A model generated the notes under the pieces. It saw only the letters and a program-made list of their open reading frames with translations, did no database searches and had not been told where the DNA came from. Positions 1 to 11,500 of a stretch of DNA of 64,000 nucleotides are shown here, piece by piece (positions within the stretch are counted from its first letter, which is position 1; every line of letters begins with the position of its first letter). Where the stretch lies: assembly GCF_932526225.1 (NCBI RefSeq), contig NC_064039.1:1698001-1762000 (forward strand). The letters are read 5' to 3'. Position numbers and translations under genes: made by a program. Source of the stretch: Nematostella vectensis (Eukaryota > Cnidaria > Anthozoa > Actiniaria > Edwardsiidae).

Positions 1-922
1 GCTACTTGCCTATATATTAATGAGGTTTGTACGTAAAAAAAAAGCCCTACAGAAACAATGGAAACCGTGTCAATCATGTAATAATGAAATATAAATGAGG
101 TCATTATATGATTGTGATTAATCAATGTTGATATATTTATGAATAAACTGTCACAATTATACCCAAGGATCAAAGCTAATTATTTTTCAAACTGCTTTTG
201 TGAGACCCCTTCATAGTTTTGGGGCTCACATTTTAGTTGCAAAACTGTTGCTTTACATAAAAAAATCAGATATCCTATATTTTGTGAATAATGATGATCA
301 TAATAACTAAAGGTATTATGTCTATGAATTACCAAAAGCACAATTAACAAAACTACCCTTGGCAAGGCTATATATTGAAAACATCAAGCAACCCCATTAA
401 GAAAAGCTGTCACATACAAATATTTAGTATATAAAAAATATATCCATAGGGAAAATAGGTGTATGCCCTTGCACTGTGCAATATGTCTTCCTTGTTATAA
501 TGTTCCATAGTATCTCTTCTTTGCTAGTAAAGGCCACTTTTTTTGTATTTTATTGGGCTTGCAGGAAGCTGGAAAGGTATCTTTGACTCGAGTCAGACAT
601 ACCTTTGCTGCTTCCTGCCAGCACAATGAAATACACAAAAAAGTGGACTTGGCACGAGGTGGTCTTAGTTGGCATGAGGCAGGTAAAATGGAGAGGGGGA
701 AATTAACTAAAATCGTTAAATTTCGTCTTATTTCTTTATTTTTTTATTGGCTATATAGTTTTAAATAGCAAAATGAACGACCTAAAAAGATGGAAAATTA
801 AGATGTTAATGTTACAAGCTTGTTATTGCAAGATTCCATATTCTACAGCAACGCAATAATCAAAACCATCCTTTCAGGTCATGGTGCACGAGATCTCCCA
901 TCTGTTTTGCTTGAAATTTTAA
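1..922. other. Intergenic, no gene seen
   Basis: AT-rich sequence. The short open frames here (61 and 71 codons) show no family resemblance and no splice context. I see nothing else to report before the LINE fragment. Confidence 0.5.
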
Positions 923-1627
923 ATGTCACAATTTATAAATTTAAATGTCACAATTAATAGCAAAGAAATAGAACAGGTAGATTCTTTTAAATTTCTTGGT
1001 ATCTACATAGACTCAAAACATAATTGGCAAAGTCACATCAACATCGTGTGTCAGAAAATAGCAAAGAACATAGGAATAATAAGATATATAAGCCGCTATC
1101 TTCCACAGAAAGCTTTAATGACACTTTACTATTCCCTTGTCTATCCATACTTAACATATGGAAATATATTATGGGCAAACAGCTTTTCTTTAGACAAACA
1201 AGGGCATATCAGTAAAAAGTTAGACAAACTCTTAAAACTTCAAAAGAAAATAGTTAGAATTATTTCATATTCACATTTCCTAGCCCATACGAAGCCAATT
1301 TTTAAAAATCTGAACATTTTAAGAATAGACGAGACCCACTACTTGGAGACAGCTACTTTTATGTATAGGTTAACTCACGGTATATTACCAAACATTTTGG
1401 TCACTATTTTAAAAAATGAAACACAGTCACATTCTTACAGTACCCGAACTTCAAATAATCTTTACATTAAATTCAAAAAAACTTCATTTGGACAGCAATC
1501 CATTTCTTATAGAGGGAAAAAGCTGTGGAACAATTTGAATTCTGAAATAAAATCAAAACCAAGCATTCCATCTTTCAAAACGAGCATACGGAAACAGCTT
1601 ATTGATGACCTGGGGCATGATTCATAA
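923..1627 (+). mobile_element. Non-LTR retrotransposon (LINE) reverse transcriptase, C-terminal fragment
   Basis: An open frame of about 234 codons looks like the C-terminal end of a Jockey/CR1/L2-type LINE reverse transcriptase. It has the characteristic FKFLGIYIDSKHNWQSHI stretch near the start, then a thumb region with LYYSLVYPYLTYGNILWA, and a C-terminal GKKLWNNL segment. The palm domain with the catalytic Y-x-D-D motif is missing, and no endonuclease domain is visible upstream. It is therefore a 5'-truncated dead copy, typical of LINE insertion. About 230 bp after the stop there is an ATGAATGG-like microsatellite (about 1,868-1,915), which resembles the short tandem repeats ending many CR1/L2 elements. 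Family placement is by motif memory only. Confidence 0.8.
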
Positions 1628-1854
1628 TGTTTGATAAAATAACTAGATGATTGCTTGTGATTTATAATCAGCATAGTTATACTTGATTACCAATGACATG
1701 TAATGATTTAAAAAAGTGTACTGTGTTAATTACATCTTAAGAGCCAAAAAAAAAAAAAACTTTGAAAACTCTGAAAACTATAAAAGGATTCTATAATTAC
1801 AAGCTTTGCTTCCTTTAGAATCCTTTCCATTTGCATATAAATTCGATGTAATTA

Positions 1855-1920
1855 CATAGAAAATGTATCAAGTGAATGGATAAATAAATGAATAGAATGG
1901 AATGAATGGAAATGAGGCAT
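1855..1920 (+). repeat. ATGAATGG-like short tandem repeat at the LINE 3' end
   Basis: Imperfect repeats of gaatggata/aatgaata/gaatgaatgg follow the LINE fragment. They are likely the 3' terminal microsatellite of the element. Confidence 0.5.
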
Positions 1921-1971
1921 TGTGTTTATGGAGCATGCGCAATGAATGGCAGTAATACTCTAGAGGAATCT

Positions 1972-2151
1972 AACCGGCGACCAGCCTTCCCCTGTGTGTC
2001 TGGTCAAGCTGTATCAAGCACTTCAATGTCCTCTAGGTGAGCGCTACCAAGCAATGGCCAGCTTCTGCTCTGTGGTGGAGTTTGAACAATTCCAGGAAGC
2101 TCATGTATGGCTTAATAAATGTTTAGAGATCTTTAAATCTACTACGAGATA
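1972..2151 (+). pseudogene. Possible terminal coding exon, unrecognised (copy 1)
   Basis: A frame open from about 1,972 to the TAA at about 2,149-2,151 contains the peptide EFEQFQEAHVWLNKCLEIFK near its end. A second, diverged copy lies on the same strand at about 4,546-4,664, and the substitutions between them are largely conservative at protein level (E/K, H/N, N/S, I/L). That pattern suggests the sequence was coding. I cannot name the protein. No matching upstream exon is visible in the window, so it is either the last exon of a gene to the left or a decayed fragment. Confidence 0.25.
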
Positions 2152-3876
2152 AATTAAGCAATAATACCGCCTCAAATGTTGTAGATTACCTGGCAGATTA
2201 AATGGTAAAGGCCATTATTAAATGCGCTTATCACTTTCGTCATTTTCTTGTTTTTTTTTTTTTAATTCTTTTCGAAATTTATTTACATACAATCGCAAAT
2301 ATTTATTTATACAGTCCCGGTACCACCAACAGCATAAATCAAAATGATTACTATTTCGGGCGTAAAAACACAGGGTACCCAGGTATCTTTTTTTAAATAT
2401 TATATTAAGGTATTATATTAAGGGAAAGTTTGTTCGGGGGGGGGGGGGGGGGGGGGGGGAATTTGAGAATTTTGATAAAAGTAAGGGATAAAATTAGTTA
2501 ACCCCCCTTCAGGAGGAACAAAATTTACCAGGCCCCCCCTTACGCTTCCCCCATATTTCCGGTGCCCCCCCCCCCCCCACCCTCACGAAAACCGTAGAAA
2601 GAAGCAGCAAAGGATCGAATAGCAATGACAATGTCAAAGGCATGCGATCAAGAGATTAGCTGCAAGCTGGACAGAAAATGGAAGGGGAAAAAATTGGCTG
2701 AATTCAGGAAAAGTGAAGATGCAACTAACTCCAAGGCACTCAATTTCTCAGAGATGCAACTAACTCCAGGTTGCAACCCGATAATGGTTGATACTATAGA
2801 TGCGTAAATGAAGCAAAAAGGCTTTTCGATCCTCTCCTTGCAAGAAAAGCGCAGCACAAGAAAAGAGGAAGAAAGAGAGTGAGAAAGACAGCGAATCAGA
2901 TATGAGTGTTGATTTTGATGACGGGGAATGAGCGCTTGTAGCATTAAAACGTTTTTTTTATATTTTAGATATTAAACATAAGTACTTTATAATATTATAT
3001 AGCGGAAACCATTAAAAAAATGCATATAGGGTGTATACAGGTTTGCATTGCATAGATAAAGCGTGGTTTAATACGTATCCTTGACTCCTGGATTGTGCAT
3101 GCCAAATAACTGCCCCCAAACCGAGACACAAGTTGAACCAAGAAGTCTGATTTGACACTTTGACACTTCTTCAAATTATATAGTAGAGACAACACCCAAA
3201 GGAACCAGTGACCCCCCTTTTAAAATCCAAACATTTTCGACGCCCCCCCCCCCCTTCAGACCTCGGAAATTTCTCGCCCCCCCCCCCCCCCCCCCCCCCC
3301 ACAGCATCCTCACGCCACCCCCCTTTGGGATAATAAATGAACTTTCCCTAAGCATGTAAAGCATACAGTATTCAGTATGAGCATGGAGACATCTTAAGCC
3401 ATTGACCCCTCAACCGGCCGTGAGAAAGACCAACAATCCAAAAAAAATCATAAATGAAAAATGAGATCACAATGAGATCAATAGTCAAAATACCACACAA
3501 GGGAAAGAGATCAGCCAACACAACTTAAGACACACAAAAATACCTTTATTCTGTTCATCCAGGTCCTTTTTCATGACTTCAAAACATAATGTCGGTCAAT
3601 GATTGCTCCATGAAAGAAATCATCAGGAGTCTTTTTTCCTATTATCAAGCAAATCAATTCCTCAGGTCATACAGAAATAGCAGTGTAAACAATTTTGAAA
3701 TGAACTTGGTTAAAGAAAAGACGGCTCTTAGGTGAGATGTTGCTGATTCCTTAGATAGCAGCAAAGTGTTTTTGTTTTTTTAAGTGTGATGTGTTCTAAA
3801 ATGCAGAATCAAATTTTCTCGACAATAACAACCTTGAATATTATTTCTATTGATCGTTTGTTTAATTCTCTTTTAA

Positions 3877-3990
3877 TAGCCCAGGGTACTATGTTTTATG
3901 TACTTAAAAATTTTCAGCCTTGGAATACTTAGCCCAAAAAATAAGAACGGCCCAGCCTTAACTAAAAATTAGACGTTCTTATAAAAAAGA
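3877..3990. mobile_element. MITE-like dispersed repeat, copy 1 of 3
   Basis: Shares an ordered set of blocks with 14,228-14,365 and 35,500-35,645: a TTTTCAGCCTT-like block, then taagaacggc, then tagacgttcttataaaa. The agaacg and cgttct blocks are complementary and could form a hairpin. No coding capacity. Confidence 0.55.
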
Positions 3991-4192
3991 GTATATTCTC
4001 GAAAAATGACCTAAATCCTTTCCCCGGCTACAAAAAAGCGACTGTCCTTACGACTGTTACGACTATATGGAACATATATAAAAATGTTACACAAATAATC
4101 AATAGCAATCATATTTTTAAAAGGTCTTTTTATGGACACAATTTGATTTTGCATTCTAGAACGCATTAGACCGAACAATCATCATTGCTGCT

Positions 4193-4275
4193 CTGTACAG
4201 GCCCGCAAATGATCCCGGCCCACAAATGACCCCCAGAAAAGCACACGGCAGGCCTGCAAATGATCCCGTAACAAT
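4193..4275. mobile_element. Relic transposon end with short internal repeats
   Basis: Contains ctgtacaggcccgcaaatga followed by repeats of a caaatgatcccg motif. The arrangement is like the long inverted repeats of the element at 32,319-33,515 (gtacaggacccgaaatgatc). Only one end is seen here. Confidence 0.4.
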
Positions 4276-4545
4276 TAATGGAATGGAACGCGGATTGAAG
4301 TGCTCAACTCTATGCTACATAAAAAGAAACACATTCTTTCTGTAAAATAATTTTAAATGGACGGAATGAAAATACTTTAAAAAGAGAAAGAAACATGTAA
4401 AAAATGGCATTTGTGTTTCCAAAAAGGTGAAAATATCAGAAAATATCTCTTGTTAGAAAGTCGACATTGATATTCAAAAAACTAACAATGATTATAAATA
4501 AAGAGATAAAGAAGTTCAAGCAAGCCCCGTGCAAACTGCGCCAGC

Positions 4546-4664
4546 ACCTGCCAGCATTGCTGTCGAATTCTTGCTCGACTGGAGTTTGAACGTTTCCAGA
4601 AAGCTAATGTATGGCTAAGCAAATGTTTAGAGCTTTTTAAATCTACTTAGAGATAAATTTAACA
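4546..4664 (+). pseudogene. Possible terminal coding exon, unrecognised (copy 2)
   Basis: The frame ends at a TAG near 4,664 with the peptide LEFERFQKANVWLSKCLELF, a diverged copy of 1,972-2,151. See that entry for reasoning. Function unknown. Confidence 0.25.
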
Positions 4665-5299
4665 ATATCAGCAACTCTAAATGGTAAACGGTGAAATAAA
4701 AGTGTTTTATTATCGGATTTTAGCACAGATCATGTTTAAATTCCTTCAAATGCGACTGTCTGCACTTCCTCAGAAATGTATACTGCTCCACACAATTTAG
4801 AGTGAGCATTGTGATGAAGCATATGTCCTCAGCAATCCTCCCTGACTAACGTATGCGCGTGTTCTTGCGAAAACAAACAAAATCGTGTTGAATCATTCGA
4901 ACCTAAAGGTACGAAAGGCTGACTTCAGTCGCTGTTTTGACTAAGCATTAAAACCATGCTGTAAAAAAGATGACAGATTTGTTTGATGAGGGAGTCATAA
5001 AGAAAATTATAGCCTCAAGTTTGGTCTAGTTTTCTTGTAGCATTCGCCAAAATGTGATAGTTCACCAAGGCTGGTTTAGCCGCGCGGTACTGGAACTAGT
5101 CTTGCGTTTTTCGGCACTGCTGCTTATTACAGGTTAGGCAGTTGCAATGAGAGATGGGAACCCAGTCCCTGAAGATAGGCCGAGCTTTGCATTACTGTTT
5201 GTTTCCCATAATACCCCAAGAGTGGGGGATTTTTTCGTGAAGAAAAAATAAGAAATAAAAAGAGTTGATAAAGTTAAGCATGTGTTGTTACTTTTGAAT

Positions 5300-5305
5300 T
5301 TTATT
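5300..5305 (-). terminator. Poly(A) signal AATAAA of arginine kinase
   Basis: AATAAA on the minus strand, about 265 bases after the stop codon of the arginine kinase gene. It is the nearest good signal downstream of that stop. Confidence 0.45.
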
Positions 5306-5569
5306 CACACATAAATATTTCCACACGTATTGTAAAGCATGCACACAAGTAAGTATGAAAATGTTAACAAATAGCTATTAATAACCTTAGCCTCTTATCG
5401 CCCGATTTCCCACCATTTCTGTTGCAATGCAACTACTATTTGGAAATATAAGACGTTATCCTTAATAATCCTCGACCTTGTCCCATGTTAAATTTTGTAG
5501 CTGCAAAACCGAGCTTTTACCCTGGATCTAGCAAGTCCAGCAATTGCTTATACAGCAGCAACTGGCAAA

Positions 5570-8500
5570 TTAGGCTTTCTCGATCTCCAGGAGTTTCTTG
5601 ACGCCATTGTACATGTCCTGCACGCACTGCACCTCGGACAAGCCCAGCCTTCTCTTGTTACTGATGTCAAACACACCTGCGTCCTCTCCAGTGGATACCG
5701 AATGTTCTCCGTGAATACCACGTGCCTGGATGTGGAATTCATCGCATATCTTCTGGAAGTCGGGATGCTCGCTTGCCTTAGGGATCTTGACGTGAACACT
5801 AGCGCGCATGCCTGTACCGAGGTTGGTGGGGCAGCCCGAGAGATAACCGTGTGTTTCCTTGTGTGCAAATCCGAGCTGTTTGTCGATCTCGTTAACAGCG
5901 CGGCAGAGCCTACTGAAGACAGAGCCGATGTCACTGCCCATCTCCATGCTGATGATACGTAGCTGATCCTCCTCGTTCACCCAGACCAGGAAAGTCTTGT
6001 CGTTGTTGTGGAAGATTCCTCTACCTGAAAAATTGAATACAAAAATGTATAGCTGAGGAGTTCGATGCAGCAAAATCTGTAAAGCATTGGTAAATCTCAG
6101 GACGGACAGCTGGTCATATACCTTTTCAACAAACTTGCATATTTAAACATTTTTTCTACATCCTAACCATTGCTGTAAAACTTTAATAGTCAGAGTTTAC
6201 TGTACTCGGGTGGATCTAGGGAATGTGGATTGAAATTTGCAATACCCGTTTTTGGCAAAGTTCTTGTGAATTTATTTTGACTAGCAAATAGCCATCCGAG
6301 GATCTGCTGCCTCATAAGTTATAATAGCCGATCCGCTTTCTTCCACTCTAAGCTGTTACCTTCAGGCCACATCTTGTTGACTCCGGCAGCCTCCAGGAAG
6401 CGATCACCCTTCTTGAAGAGGAAATGGTCATCCACCAGCTGCTGCCTGGTGGCCTCGTCCATACCACTGAGTGGGTAGTACTTTCCTGCCAGGTCACCGG
6501 TCAGAGAGTTCAGTACTCCAACCACCTTACTCTCTACATCAACACGCTCTTTCCTGGTTAATCCAGGCGTCAGTGCATACCCCTTTAAATTCCTGGCCAC
6601 TCGGATGCGTGTCGAGCGAATGAATGCTCCTTCAGCATCGAGATTAGGGGCGTCAACCTTCTCTGGGTCCATGTCTGATTTGTGGTTTTCCTCGAGCTTG
6701 TAGGGAGCATGGTAATCCTCGATGATCTTGTCGAAGAGTTCCCCGAATACTTCATAGCATTCCTCGTCAGCAGCATACACGCCCGTGCCAGAGTCCAGGT
6801 TGACGACGCCAGAGTTGATGCAATCGTAAAGACCCGCCCCACGTGATGTCTTCTTCTCCTTCAAGGAATTGAACACGTCTTCTGTCAAGTACTTTTTCAA
6901 GAGAGACTTCACCTCCGGCTTTTTAAGGTCTTCGGGAAAGTTTAAATGTGCCTCCCTAGAAACAAGGGATGCAAAATTGCTTATTTCAATTCAAAATTAA
7001 GTTACTTTAAAACAACTTATGTACACCGTCTTCTTCAGGGCATACATCTGCCCTGAAGAAGTCTTATTAAAGACGAAAATTTGGTAGAGTAGAATACCAG
7101 TTTTGGTGTACCGTTTTTGTCTTAAATATACACTTAATATTTCAACAATATTCTACGACATAATATAACAAACAGCGAAAGCAGAAGACTTACTCGATCG
7201 CAGCTCTCTCAATCTCCAAAAGTTTCTTGACGCCATTGTACATGTCCTGCACACATTGCACCTCGGACAAGCCCAGCCTTCTCTTGTTACTAATGTCAAA
7301 CACACCTGCATCTGCTCCAGTAGATACCGAGTGTTCTCCATGGATGCCACGTGCCTGGATGTGGAACTCATCGCAGATCTTTTGGAAGTCGGGATGAGCA
7401 CTAGCATGGGGGATCTTGACGTGAACACTAGCGCGCATGCCCGTGCCGAGGTTAGTAGGACAAGATGAGAGATAACCATGCTCCTCTGTGTGTTGGAATC
7501 CGAGTTGTTTATCAATCTCGTTCACTGCCGTGCAGAGCCTCTTGAACACAGAGCCGATGTCACTGCCCATCTCCATGCTGATGATACGTAGCTGATCCTC
7601 CTCGTTCACCCAGACCAGGAAGGTCTTGTCGTTGTTGTGGAAGATACCACGTCCTTCTGGCCAGAGCTTGTTCACTCCGGCGGCCTCAAGAAAGCGATCA
7701 CCTGAATGACGGAAAACAAATTGAGAATTCTTCATAGCAAAATCGTTGTTCTTTTTTCGGTCCACGGTCGGCTTTTTCCCCCGCAAATTAGCTATAAAAA
7801 ATACCTGCATGCATCGTCTTATCGAAACGTTTATCTTTATGACGTTCTGTCAATGTTCGCAAAGCTATTACATCTTTTTCAAACTCCGTTGTCTTGAAAA
7901 TGGAAAATGGTAATTGCGAAATAGCAGTGCTGCTGCCATCCGAATGTACTATAGGACTCGTCATATTTTTACTGAATGCAGGAAAATGTGAATAACTCGT
8001 GCGATTAGCTGTTTAATTATCTTTCTTCTCAGGGATGATTATACACTGCGATAACTTAGTTATTCGCTATTTGCACTGACAACGTTTTTTTAAAGGTGTA
8101 TACAAACGGACCATATAAACACATAATATAATCATCTCACCTTTTTTGAATAAAAAGTGATCGTTGACAAGTTGCTGTCTCGTTTCTTCCGTCATGCCGT
8201 CCAGCGGGTGGTATTTGCCAGCCAAGTCACCCGTTAGGGATTCAAATACATTTTTAACCTTGACGAACCGAAAAGAAAGGAAAAGATTTTATAACAAATA
8301 GTCGCGTGAATATTGATTCCAAGCAACGTGCAGTTAGAAACAGATACAAGGTGAGTAAAGCAAACACAAGTAGCATAGACCGCATAATGGTCCTATCATT
8401 CACACCACACACTAGTACACTGCGGTCTGACTGTTTTATTAGCACGCCTGATTAGAACTAGTAAGTATGAACGTACGTGCGTTGCCCCAGGACAAACAGA

Positions 8501-11500
8501 CTCCCAACTTAACCTATGTTTTGTCCCCGGGCAGGATTCTTTGGCTAGAAAAGGTGGCAAGGCGTGACACTTACCTTTTCCTCTATCTCCAGGCGTGCTT
8601 TCTTAGAAAGGGCTGGGGTCAGGGCATAGCCCTTCAGGTTACGGGCCACACGGATGCGAGTTGACCTGATAAAAGAGCCCTCAGGGTCCAAGTCTGGGGC
8701 CTCGACCTTCTCGGGGTTCATATCACTAGTGTGCTTCTGCTCCAGTTTGTAAGGAGCGTGATAGTCTTCGATGATCTTGTCAAAAAGAGGTGCAAACAGC
8801 TTATAGCTCTCTTCATCTCCTGCGATTTACAAACAACAATAAGTTACTATAATTTGTCAGCACAATTACTATAACACCCATAACATTATGTACCCTTAAG
8901 CCACAACCATCACTATTATTACTCTCACTACTCCACCATCACCGAGATTAAATTAACAACAATCATGGTAACCTCATCCTACTCACTATAATCAACTCCA
9001 TTACAATTATCACAAATACAACAAAGTCTCATCACCAAATGGTTAGTATGAACCGTCATCATTGGACTGATCATGTGTGAATGAGTCTGATATCAGCTAG
9101 GCATTTACACACTCAATTCATTTTAACTATGCCTGTCCTTCTTATAATCAATACTTTAAACAACTTATGCCATACCCCTGTTTGATACAAAATGCTTGCA
9201 TGACCTACCTGCATAAATGCCAGTGCCAGAGTCCAGGTTCTCGACTCCTGAGTTTATGCAGTCACTCAAAGTGACACCTAGCTCAGTTTTCTTGTCCTTG
9301 AGCTCGTTAAACATCTCTTCCGTCAGGTACTTCTTCATCAGGGACTTCACCTCAGGTTTCTTTAGAACTTCAGGGAACACATTCCTTTTTGCTCTAAGGA
9401 AAAGAGATCGCATTCAGAAGATGTAAAGTATAACTGAGTTCGCAACAGGTAAATACTTACTCAACTGCGGCTTTCTCAATCTCCAGAAGTTTCTTGACGC
9501 CATTGTACATGTCTTGCACGCACTGCACCTCGGACAAGCCCAGCCTTCTCTTGTTACTGATGTCAAACACACCTGCATCTGCTCCAGTAGATACCGAATG
9601 TTCTCCATGGATGCCACGTGCCTGGATGTGGAACTCATCGCAGATCTTCTGGAAGTCGGGATGAGCACTAGCATGGGGGATCTTGACGTGGACACTAGCG
9701 CGCATGCCCGTGCCGAGGTTAGTGGGACAAGATGAGAGATACCCATGTCCTGGTAATTGCTGGAAACCAAGCTTATTATCAAGCTCATTGACTGCCGTGC
9801 AAAGCCTTCTGAAAACAGACCCAATGTCACTGCCCATCTCCATGCTGATGATACGTAGCTGATCCTCCTCGTTCACCCAGACCAGGAAGGTCTTGTCATT
9901 GTTGTGGAAGATGCCACGCCCCTCTGGCCACTCTCTGTTGACACCAGCTGCTTCCAGGAAGCGATCGCCCTTCTTGAAGAGGAAATGGTCATCCACCAGC
10001 TGCTGCCTGGTGGCCTCGTCCATACCACTGAGTGGGTAGTACTTTCCTTTAAGGTCCCCCTCAAGCGACTCTAGAACATCTTTTATCTGTAAGAAGGTAA
10101 AAGTCCACAGATTAATTCTAGCTTCCATCCTGAAATCGAAAAAAACAATTATTACAAAATAGAAATACTTATTTCTGGTTTCTTATCATCGCGTTTGACA
10201 AAGAAAAGAACTTCTCTTCAACCTTTTTTGGGGTGTTAATTTTTTTGGGACCCTCAAATTATATGGATAGACTAACCTTGCTTTCTAGCTCAATCCTCTT
10301 GTCCTGTTCTAGAGCTGGGGTCAATCGGTAGCCCTTAAGATTCCTGGCAACCCGGATTCTTGTTGAGCGAATGAAGTCATTATCAGGATCAAGATTTGGT
10401 GCATCCACTGCCTCTGGGTTCATATCAGATTTGTGTCCATCTGAGAGTTTATACGGGGCATGGTAGTCCTCAATAATCTTATCGAGCAGAGGGGCAAAGA
10501 GTTGATAACACTCTTCATCGGCAACATACACTCCAGTGCCTGAGTCCAGATTTACTACCCCAGATTTAATGCAGTCCCATAATGTTACTCCACTGGATGA
10601 TTTCTTTTCTTTTAACTCCTCAAAAAGTTCCTTTGTCAGGTATTTTCTCAAGAGACAGTTTGGATTGGCCTTGGAGCTTTGCAGAATATCAGGGTATTTG
10701 TTTTCTTTGCAACACCTAAAAAACAAAAATCTTAATTATCAAATATTGTTATAAGCAGTATAAGTAAAATGTTCTTTATCACATAAATGAGAGCCATTCA
10801 AAATATGTATATACTTAATGCATACCTTTCAACCTCTGAAAATCTCTAGGGGGAGGGGTGGGGCATATTCATTTTTTGGGGTAAGGGTGGGTATACAATT
10901 GCGGGCTTTTGACATATAAAAATATTTCAAACAAAAACCCACTTATAGAACTCACAAGGGTGTTAGATAAATTGCGCTCAAAAGGGAATTATTGTTTTGA
11001 TTATTCTCATAGAAAATAGGCGAAATGTCGACTTTCAATGGAATAATTTTTCAGAAAATTTTTTTGCTAAAAATAGGGAGATCTGGTGCTCAACGTGGCC
11101 TAATTGCCTAATGCAGGAGTGTTAACAGGTATGTTAATGAATCTTGATAACATTGTAAAAATTAAAATTCCCACCTTTCTGCCTCCATAGCTGGGTCAGA
11201 TGATGCACTGAAAAAAATGTTACATGTTAGAAATAGCCATTTTTGTTCTCCACATGATTATTCTTTTAAGTTATAATAAAATGTTTCTTCAAGGAGCAAT
11301 CAAAGTATAATATTCGAAAGATTCTCGTGTCATTAAACATTAATAACCTGAAAAAGCTTATTATTAAAATATTCCTAACCTGGAACAAAATGATTACTCT
11401 GTATTTCTGTTTTAATACACAAGCACGATCAATCTAATCGCCAAAGAGATAGAAAAAGGTGGCTTTTACTTAAACTGCATGTAAAACTAACCTCTAAAAC

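Larger units (their letters stand above)
2152..4545. other. Intergenic with G/C homopolymers
   Basis: No gene is recognised. There are poly-G (about 2,436-2,459) and poly-C (about 2,569-2,579, 3,241-3,252, 3,276-3,300) runs, a hairpin MITE-like element at 3,877-3,990, and a relic transposon end at about 4,193-4,275. Confidence 0.5.
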
